This document shows positions 58,055-64,000 of a stretch of DNA of 64,000 bases, piece by piece. Under the pieces are notes generated by a model that made no database searches, was not told where the DNA came from, and saw nothing but the letters and a program-made list of their open reading frames with translations. Location: contig NZ_LT629762.1 of NCBI RefSeq assembly GCF_900105155.1, positions 1,860,001-1,924,000 on the forward strand, written 5' to 3'. This stretch comes from Pseudomonas prosekii. Its GTDB lineage: Bacteria; Pseudomonadota; Gammaproteobacteria; Pseudomonadales; Pseudomonadaceae. Made by a program: the position numbers and the translations under genes. Each line of letters starts with the position of its first letter. Position 1 is the first letter of the stretch.

Positions 58055-59508
58055 GCACCAAAGTGACTATCAACCGTCTGGCCACCGGCGTGCCAGGCCT
58101 GGACGAGGTGCTGGGCGGAGGATTACCCGAGTTTTCGTTCAACATGATCGCCGGCCCTCCTGGCTGCGGTAAAACTACCCTGGCGCATCAAATGATGTTT
58201 GCCCTGGCGACGCCGGAACGCCCGGCGTTGTTCTTTACCGTGCTCGGCGAGCCGCCGCTGAAGATGCTGCGTTATCAGCAGCAATTCGACTTTTTCGACA
58301 GCGACGCGATCAACCAGTCGATCCGCTACATCAATTTGGTCGACGATACGTTGGCCGGCGATCTGGATGAGGTATTGCGGCGCATCGTCAGCGAAGTCGA
58401 GACCCACGCCCCGGCGCTGGTGTTTGTCGACTCGTTCCGCTCCGTGGTGCTGGCCAGCCAGACCCAGGACAATCCCAACAACAACCTGCCGCAGTTCGTT
58501 CAGCAACTGGGCATGTTGATGACCACCTGGCAGGCAACGACCTTCCTGATTGGCGAATACTTCACCGAAACCGACACCAACCCGATTTTCACCGTGGCCG
58601 ACGGCCTGATCTGGTTGCGCCAGAGCGTCGAGCGCAACTCGATGGTGCGCAAGATGGAAATCATGAAGATGCGCGGCCAGCCGACATTGCCCGGTTTGCA
58701 CACCTTCCGCATCGCCACGTCCGGGATCAAGGTCTTCGCGCCAGCGCCGCTCAACCGGGTTGGAGTACCGCTGGAATTCCCGATCAAACGCCTGAAAATG
58801 GGGGTTCCGCAGCTCGACGAAATGCTCGGCGGTGGCTTGCCTCGTGGTTATTCGTTGCTGGTGGCCGGGCCGTCGGGTTCCGGCAAAAGCATTCTCGCCG
58901 CGACGTTCCTCGCGGAAGGCGCGCGCAATGGCGAAACCGGGGTAATTGCAGTGTTTGAGCAACGGCCCAATCACTCGCAAAACACCACGTTGGCCAAACT
59001 CATTGAGAGCGGTCAGGTCGGCTTGGTCGACAGCCGCGCGCCGGACTTGTCGATCGACGAAATCGTCCAGTTACTGCTCTGTGAAATCACTCGATTGAAA
59101 GCCACTCGCGTGGTCATCGACTCGCTGTCGGGCTTCGAACTGGCGCTGGCGCCGACCTTCCGCGAAGACTTCCGCGAGTCGCTGTCGCGCATGGTCACGG
59201 CGCTGACCGGTGCCGGCGTCAGCGTGCTGATGACCTCGGAACTGGAGGACCGCTACACCGACCTGCGTTTCAGCCCTTACGGCACGGCGTTTCTCACCGA
59301 TGCGATCATCGTCCAGCGCTACATCGAAGTGCAGAGCCGTTTGCTGCGCATCATGGCCGTGGTCAAGGTCCGCGCCAGCGCTCATTCCGACGAGTTGCGC
59401 CTGTACCGCATCGACGATGGCGGCTTGCAGGTCGGCGAAATGCTCCCGGACCAGGAAGGTTTGCTCGGGGGCCGGCCAACCCGGCGGCCCGGAAGTGACG
59501 AGGCGTAA
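58051..59508 (+). CDS. KaiC-like tandem RecA-fold ATPase
   Basis: The 485-residue protein has two KaiC domains: domain 1 with Walker A GPPGCGKT at 35-42 (after GVPGLDEVLGGGLPEFSFN), and domain 2 with GPSGSGKS near 273-280 (after GVPQLDEMLGGGLPRGYSLL). Walker B-like strands are LVFVDSFRSVVL and VVIDSLSGFEL. The paired catalytic glutamates of cyanobacterial KaiC appear reduced (LGEP, FEQR). It lies between an unknown helical protein and a histidine kinase, with no kaiA or kaiB nearby. It is likely a stress or signalling ATPase rather than a clock. Confidence 0.88.
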   Translation: MSTKVTINRLATGVPGLDEVLGGGLPEFSFNMIAGPPGCGKTTLAHQMMFALATPERPALFFTVLGEPPLKMLRYQQQFDFFDSDAINQSIRYINLVDDTLAGDLDEVLRRIVSEVETHAPALVFVDSFRSVVLASQTQDNPNNNLPQFVQQLGMLMTTWQATTFLIGEYFTETDTNPIFTVADGLIWLRQSVERNSMVRKMEIMKMRGQPTLPGLHTFRIATSGIKVFAPAPLNRVGVPLEFPIKRLKMGVPQLDEMLGGGLPRGYSLLVAGPSGSGKSILAATFLAEGARNGETGVIAVFEQRPNHSQNTTLAKLIESGQVGLVDSRAPDLSIDEIVQLLLCEITRLKATRVVIDSLSGFELALAPTFREDFRESLSRMVTALTGAGVSVLMTSELEDRYTDLRFSPYGTAFLTDAIIVQRYIEVQSRLLRIMAVVKVRASAHSDELRLYRIDDGGLQVGEMLPDQEGLLGGRPTRRPGSDEA

Positions 59509-59517
59509 GCCAAGCCA

Positions 59518-60555
59518 ATGACCGAGGCCAATGGCACGAATGCACAAGCGATGGCGACGGCCGCTCGTGAGTTGTTCGTGCTTGGCCAGAAAACCGCCGA
59601 GGCGCGTGTAGTGCTGGCGTCGCTGCAAAAGGAACTGAGCGACACCAATAACCGCCTGGTCGACGCGCAGCAGATCGAACAACTGGTCGAGGCCAACCAG
59701 CAATTGGTCCTGGCGATTCTGCTGGCGCAATCGGATGCGGAAAAACCCCAGCGCTCGAAAGAAGAACAGCGGCTGTTTCTGGAGATGCGCGAGGCCAACG
59801 CGCAGTTGGTCATCGCCGCGCTCAGCGCGCAAAACCTGCAAGCTTCGGCGGAACACACCCTGGCGCAGCAGCGCAACATTCTCACACTCGTTGCCCACGA
59901 ACTGCGCAACCCGCTGACGCCGATCAGCATGATCGCCGGGCGGCTGGTTCGCGTGCCGAAAGAAGAGCTGCCGCGCATGCAGTCGCTGATCGAAAGCCAG
60001 GTGCGGCACATGTCGCGGCTGGTCGACGATTTGCTCGACGTGTCGCGCGCCAGCACCGGCAAATTGCGCCTCAATTGCCAGATCGTCGACATGCTGCAAA
60101 TCATTCACCAGGCCATCGATATCTGTGGCCCGGTGATGACCACCCGACAATTGCACTTCAACGCTGAACTGCCGACCTGCGCCTTGTCGGTGGATGGCGA
60201 TCCGGTACGGCTGGCGCAAATCCTCGGCAACTTGCTCGGTAACGCGGCCAAGTACACCCCGGCCTACGGCAACGTCACGCTGTTGGTCACCGCCAGCGAT
60301 AACCTGCTGACAATGAACATTCGCGACGACGGCATCGGGATTTCCGCCGAGGCTTTGCCGTTTGTCTTCGAGCCGTTCGTGCAAGACGTTCATGCCATCG
60401 GCTTCAACGGCGCCGGGCTCGGCATCGGCCTGACGGTGGTGCGCGAGTTGGTTGAAGCGCATGGCGGCACGGTCGTCGGCACCAGTGATGGCGATGGCCG
60501 CGGCAGCACGTTTATCGTCACGTTGCCGCTGGTCCCGCTTCCGGCAGCGGATTGA
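59518..60555 (+). CDS. soluble sensor histidine kinase
   Basis: The 345-residue protein has no transmembrane segment. The first 115 residues are coiled coil (VVLASLQKELSDTNNRLVDA). The dimerisation domain has His127 in LTLVAHELRNPLTPI. The ATPase domain has N-box LGNLLGNAAKYT, G1 DDGIGI, F-box FEPFV and G2 GAGLGIGLTVV. No response regulator is adjacent. Nine bases separate it from the KaiC-like gene, so it is probably in the same operon and may relay the state of that ATPase, as SasA does in cyanobacteria. Confidence 0.88.
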   Translation: MTEANGTNAQAMATAARELFVLGQKTAEARVVLASLQKELSDTNNRLVDAQQIEQLVEANQQLVLAILLAQSDAEKPQRSKEEQRLFLEMREANAQLVIAALSAQNLQASAEHTLAQQRNILTLVAHELRNPLTPISMIAGRLVRVPKEELPRMQSLIESQVRHMSRLVDDLLDVSRASTGKLRLNCQIVDMLQIIHQAIDICGPVMTTRQLHFNAELPTCALSVDGDPVRLAQILGNLLGNAAKYTPAYGNVTLLVTASDNLLTMNIRDDGIGISAEALPFVFEPFVQDVHAIGFNGAGLGIGLTVVRELVEAHGGTVVGTSDGDGRGSTFIVTLPLVPLPAAD

Positions 60556-60612
60556 GTTTTTCCGCCGGCCACGCAATGCTTGCGCAAACATCCCCGCCAA
60601 CCGGAGCGCCCC

Positions 60613-61200
60613 ATGCCGCTGTTTTCCCTGCCGTGCAAACGCCTGACCCTGGCGGTGCTCGACCCTGATCAGGCGTCGCTGGAAAGCGATTTCTACCGGC
60701 GCAACCAGCGGCATCTGGCGCGCTGGTCGCCGATCCGCCCCGCCGATTACCACAGCACCGAACGCGTGCGTTCGCGTCTGGAGATTCAGGCCAGCGCTTT
60801 CGCCGCCGGTCTGGCGGTGCATTTCGCGTTGCTGAACCCGGACAACGACCAGATGATCGGCGCCTGCAACTTCAGCGGCATCACCCGCGGCGCGTTCCAG
60901 GCGTGTTACCTCGGCTATCACATTGACGCCGAGCATCAGGGCCAGGGCTTGATGCAGGAAGCGCTGGAAGCGGCGATCAGTTACATGTTCGACGTGCAGC
61001 AATTGCACCGGATCATGGCCAATTACATCCCCGGCAACGAACGCAGCGCGCAGTTGCTCGAACGTCTCGGTTTTGAGCGCGAAGGTTACGCCAAGGCCTA
61101 CCTGAGCATTGCCGGGCGCTGGCAGGATCATGTGCTGACGGCGTTGATCAACGAGCGTTTTGAAACACCGGAACAGCGCTGGTCAAAACCGCTCGCCTGA
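60613..61200 (+). CDS. RimJ-like GNAT acetyltransferase
   Basis: The 195-residue product from ATG 60613 (MPLFSLPCKRLTLAVLDPDQ, GGAGCG upstream) matches ribosomal-protein-alanine N-acetyltransferases of the RimJ type: RNQRHLARWSPIRPADYHST, ACYLGYHIDAEHQGQGLMQE and GNERSAQLLERLGFEREGYA. It may acetylate a ribosomal protein such as S5. It lies 57 bases after the kinase and may share its transcript. Confidence 0.87.
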   Translation: MPLFSLPCKRLTLAVLDPDQASLESDFYRRNQRHLARWSPIRPADYHSTERVRSRLEIQASAFAAGLAVHFALLNPDNDQMIGACNFSGITRGAFQACYLGYHIDAEHQGQGLMQEALEAAISYMFDVQQLHRIMANYIPGNERSAQLLERLGFEREGYAKAYLSIAGRWQDHVLTALINERFETPEQRWSKPLA

Positions 61201-61346
61201 TCCGCATTCCGCCTCCAGGGGAAAAACCTTTCAGCTCTCGCGATTGCTGCCGATACAGGTCTGCAACACACCTTGCTGGCGCCTAAAAACAACAATCTTC
61301 CAGCCAACTGACGATCAAGAAGCACAACGTTCCTGGAGGAATTGTG

Positions 61347-63266
61347 ATGAATAGCTGGTTCGGCAACATCAGCGTGAACATGAAACTGGGCCTGGGATTC
61401 GGCCTTGTCCTGGCACTGACCTGCGTCCTCGCCCTGACCGGCTGGACGAGCCTGGGCGGGTTGATTGACCGCAGCAACTGGATGAGCGACATCACCCAGC
61501 TCAACGCCGGCCTGACCAAATTGCGCGTGGTGCGCCTGCAATACATGCTGACCAACGGCGATGAAACCGCCGCGCAGAATGTGCAGACCACCCTCGACAG
61601 TTTTGCCGCGCAACAAACCGCGCTGCTGGGCAGTTTCAAGAATGCTGAAAACGTCAAAATGCTCAAAGAGCAGGCTGGCGTCATCGCCGCTTATCAGGCG
61701 TCACTCAAAGAAATGCGCGCCGCCTACCGCACCGGCAACGGTGCCCGCGACGCCATGGCCGCCAACGCCGAATCCGCTTACACGCTGATCAACTCAATCA
61801 GCGCGCGGGTGCAGGAAATGCCCCTGAGCGACCTGCGTTTCGAAGAATTCCAGGCCATCACCCAGGCCAAAGAAGCGTTCATGCTCGCCCGTTACGAAGT
61901 GCGCGGCTACACCGCCACCACCAACGCCGAAACCGAGCAAAAAGCCCTCGCCCAGGTCGACGCGGCCATCGCCAGTCTGAAGCCGTTGAATACGCATTTC
62001 GCCGACACTCAGCAAGACGCGCTGCGCCAACTCGACACCGCACTGACTAATTACCGCAGCGCGCTGATGGCGTTCAAAGCCGCGACCAGCGACGCCGTGC
62101 GCGTGCGCAAGGACATGACCGATCAGGGCGCCGCGATCGTCACCCTGAGCGACAAGCTGTATCAATTCCAGCTCGACCGTCGCGACATCGAAAGCGCCCA
62201 GGCGCGCACTCTGCAACTGATCAGCACGTTGCTGGCATTGCTGGTTGGCGTGATTGCTGCGGTGCTTATCACGCGCCAGATCACCGGCCCGTTGCGCGAG
62301 ACCATGACCGTTGTTGACCGTATCGCCAGCGGCGATTTGTCCCAGGACGTCAAAGTCACTCGCCGCGACGAACTTGGTGTGTTGCAGCAAGGCATCGGCC
62401 GCATGGGCGTGACCCTGCGCGAGTTGATCAGCGGCATTCGCGACGGCGTTACGCAAATTGCCAGCGCCGCTGAAGAGCTGTCGGCCGTGACCGAGCAGAC
62501 CAGCGCCGGGGTCAACAGCCAGAAGATCGAAACCGATCAAGTCGCCACCGCGATGCACGAAATGACTGCCACCGTGCAGGAAGTTGCGCGCAATGCCGAA
62601 GAAGCCTCGCAAGCCGCTGCCGCCGCGGATGGCGAAGCGCGCGAGGGCGACAAAGTGGTCAACGAAGCGATTGCGCAGATCGAACGTCTGGCCACCGAAG
62701 TGGCACGCTCCACCGAAGCGATGAGCGTGCTGCAACAGGAAAGCGACAAGATCGGCAGCGTCATGGACGTGATCAAAGCCGTGGCCGAACAGACCAACCT
62801 GCTCGCGCTGAACGCCGCGATTGAAGCGGCCCGCGCCGGTGAAGCCGGTCGTGGTTTTGCCGTGGTTGCCGACGAAGTGCGTGGTTTGGCCCAACGCACG
62901 CAGAAGTCCACCGAAGAAATCGAAGGTTTGGTCGCCGGTCTGCAGAACGGTACTCAACAGGTGTCGGCGGTGATGAACAACAGCCGTTCCCTGACCGACA
63001 GCAGCGTCGCGTTGACTCGCAAGGCTGGCGTCTCGCTGGAAAACATCACCCGCACGGTGTCCAACATCCAGTCGATGAACCAACAGATCGCCGCTGCCGC
63101 CGAGCAGCAAAGCGCCGTGGCCGAGGAGATCAGCCGCAGCATCGTCAACGTGCGCGACGTCTCCGAACAAACCGCCGCCGCCAGCGACGAAACCGCAAAA
63201 TCCAGCGTCGAACTCGCGCGTTTGGGTGGCCAACTGCAACAGATGGTCAGCCACTTCCGCGTCTGA
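61347..63266 (+). CDS. methyl-accepting chemotaxis protein with HBM-type sensor
   Basis: The 639-residue chemoreceptor starts at ATG 61347 behind GGAGGA. It has TM1 (about 10-30), a periplasmic all-helical ligand domain of about 250 residues (size fits the helical bimodular class of McpS-like receptors), TM2 near 290-310 ([20 protein letters not shown]), a HAMP domain, and the signalling hairpin [20 protein letters not shown] near 490. McpS-type receptors sense TCA intermediates; the ligand here is not known. A CheR-docking pentapeptide is not seen at the C-terminus. Confidence 0.92.
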   Translation: MNSWFGNISVNMKLGLGFGLVLALTCVLALTGWTSLGGLIDRSNWMSDITQLNAGLTKLRVVRLQYMLTNGDETAAQNVQTTLDSFAAQQTALLGSFKNAENVKMLKEQAGVIAAYQASLKEMRAAYRTGNGARDAMAANAESAYTLINSISARVQEMPLSDLRFEEFQAITQAKEAFMLARYEVRGYTATTNAETEQKALAQVDAAIASLKPLNTHFADTQQDALRQLDTALTNYRSALMAFKAATSDAVRVRKDMTDQGAAIVTLSDKLYQFQLDRRDIESAQARTLQLISTLLALLVGVIAAVLITRQITGPLRETMTVVDRIASGDLSQDVKVTRRDELGVLQQGIGRMGVTLRELISGIRDGVTQIASAAEELSAVTEQTSAGVNSQKIETDQVATAMHEMTATVQEVARNAEEASQAAAAADGEAREGDKVVNEAIAQIERLATEVARSTEAMSVLQQESDKIGSVMDVIKAVAEQTNLLALNAAIEAARAGEAGRGFAVVADEVRGLAQRTQKSTEEIEGLVAGLQNGTQQVSAVMNNSRSLTDSSVALTRKAGVSLENITRTVSNIQSMNQQIAAAAEQQSAVAEEISRSIVNVRDVSEQTAAASDETAKSSVELARLGGQLQQMVSHFRV

Positions 63267-63279
63267 CAGCAGACCTGAT

Positions 63280-63395
63280 CATTCCCACGCTCTGCGTGGG
63301 AATGCATCCCGTGACGCTCTGCGTCACCTTCACCAGCGGAACGCGGAGCGTCCCCGGCGTCATTCCCACGCGGAGTGACCTCACGCGAACGCCGC
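63280..63395. repeat. cluster of REP-type palindromes
   Basis: CATTCCCACGC/GCGTGGGAATG (63280-63304) is followed by GTGACGC/GCGTCAC (63311-63327), a diverged GGAACGCGGAGCGTCCC unit and a half CATTCCCACGC (near 63360). It lies between the convergent chemoreceptor and PIN-toxin genes and belongs to the same family as 33534-33558. Confidence 0.8.
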
Positions 63396-63400
63396 CAATA

Positions 63401-63820
63401 TCACACCTCCCAAGGGTTGATGACCTCTACCCCGGAAAACGCAAAGTCCCGAACATTGCGGGTGGCGATCGGTACTCCATGGCTTCGACAAATCGCAGCT
63501 ATCTGAGCGTCGGCCATTGATGCTGCTCGGCCGTTAGCTTCACCGTTCGCGACCAGCGTTGCGTATTCAACGGCAGCGTGGGCATCGAAAGAAAATATCC
63601 TCCCAGCAAAGTCCTCTTCGAACATCGCCATCGCATGCGCCTCAAGCTTTTGTTTGCGCTTACCGACGGGCAGCCTGGCAATGCCATGGAGAATTTCCGC
63701 GACAGTGACAGCACTGATTGCCAACTCCATTACCGGCTGAGCATCGACCCAAGCCAAGACTTTTACGTCGGGCTTTAATCGCATGAACTCTGAAAGCACA
63801 TTGGTATCGAGCACGATCAT
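63401..63820 (-). CDS. PIN-domain toxin, FitB/VapC family
   Basis: The 139-residue PIN nuclease is likely to cleave RNA. Acidic active-site residues are seen in MIVLDTNVLSEFM, SAVTVAEILHGIARLP and MADAQIAAICRSHGVPIATR, and the last conserved Asp in NVRDFAFSGVEVINPWE. The FitB-like ending 'GVEVINPWE' is typical. Its ATG overlaps the antitoxin stop by three bases (ATGA). Confidence 0.9.
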   Translation of the reverse strand: MIVLDTNVLSEFMRLKPDVKVLAWVDAQPVMELAISAVTVAEILHGIARLPVGKRKQKLEAHAMAMFEEDFAGRIFSFDAHAAVEYATLVANGEANGRAASMADAQIAAICRSHGVPIATRNVRDFAFSGVEVINPWEV

Positions 63821-64000
63821 TCGGAGAAATCCACCGCCACGGCTTTCGCGTCCCGCGCCGGAAGTTCGAGTTCCACTCCGCCACTTTCACTGAACCTGTT
63901 GCGAATCCGGCTTCCGAGTCCACCAGCACGGTCAACAGTTGCCAGCGCCCTTGCCAGAATCAGGCGCGCCTCCTCTTCCATCGAGTGCCCGTTGTGAGCG
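63817..64000 (-). CDS. FitA/VapB-like antitoxin (N-terminus beyond window)
   Basis: The C-terminal 60 codons of a frame entering from the right end read HNGHSMEEEARLILARALAT and end in AVAVDFSE. The 'HNGHSMEEEARLIL' stretch is the second half of the FitA-type ribbon-helix-helix DNA-binding domain of plasmid-stability antitoxins. It would neutralise the PIN toxin and autoregulate the pair. Confidence 0.85.
   Translation of the reverse strand, partial: AHNGHSMEEEARLILARALATVDRAGGLGSRIRNRFSESGGVELELPARDAKAVAVDFSE

Noticed and set aside
59071..61131. 686-codon minus-strand frame across the kinase and acetyltransferase
   Set aside because: It spans two convincing plus-strand genes in the reverse direction, with low-complexity Arg/Gln content and no family motif.
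63660..63935. 91-codon minus-strand frame across the toxin-antitoxin junction
   Set aside because: It is out of frame with both the PIN toxin and the antitoxin, which are linked by an ATGA overlap and match known families.

Overview
The window is a chromosome segment of a fluorescens-group Pseudomonas. This is judged from the gene order pnp-rpsO-truB-rbfA-infB-nusA-rimP-tRNA-secG-tpiA-glmM-folP-ftsH-rlmE-yhbY-greA-carB-carA-dapB-dnaJ-dnaK-grpE-recN-fur-bamE-rnfH-ratA-smpB, which is the order known in P. aeruginosa PAO1. The tmRNA tag (ANDETYGEYALAA), MvaT, a DUF6124 protein and the REP-type palindromes point the same way.

Region 1 (1-33.5 kb) is core genome. Most of it is on the minus strand: RNA decay and translation (pnp, rpsO, truB, rbfA, infB, nusA, rimP), three tRNAs, secG, tpiA, glmM, folP, ftsH, rlmE, greA, carAB, dapB and the heat-shock genes grpE-dnaK-dnaJ. 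grpE and dnaK each have a clear sigma-32 type promoter. recN has a LexA-like box. A strong terminator-like hairpin lies in the carA leader.

Region 2 (33.5-42.2 kb) is a lactate module: divergent lldR, then lldP, lutA-lutB-lutC and a large FAD/Fe-S D-lactate dehydrogenase. The last four genes overlap by ATGA junctions. A perfect 17-bp palindrome upstream of lldP is the likely LldR operator. No lldD is present; LutABC takes its position.

Region 3 (42.8-53.0 kb) is tmRNA (ssrA) with an integrated island of about 9.8 kb. It encodes a P4-type integrase, an unknown cargo-like gene, AlpA, an Ash/Icd-like frame, a stand-alone CHC2 primase zinc domain, a RepA-type AAA ATPase, small DNA-binding proteins, a ClpP-like protease fused to an HK97-type major capsid protein, and a second tyrosine recombinase. 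No terminase, portal or tail gene is present. Two 78-bp inverted copies of an array of four 11-bp iteron-like units bracket the AlpA-to-recombinase block. They resemble the paired ori/crr arrangement of satellite phage P4. This reads as an unusual, stripped-down capsid-bearing phage satellite and is the most interesting part of the window.

Region 4 (53-64 kb) is accessory: mvaT, a DnaQ-BRCT nuclease, DUF6124, hipBA, acetyltransferases, a three-gene cassette (unknown helical protein, KaiC-like double ATPase, orphan soluble histidine kinase), a chemoreceptor with an HBM-like sensor, a REP cluster and a FitAB/VapBC toxin-antitoxin pair cut by the window end.
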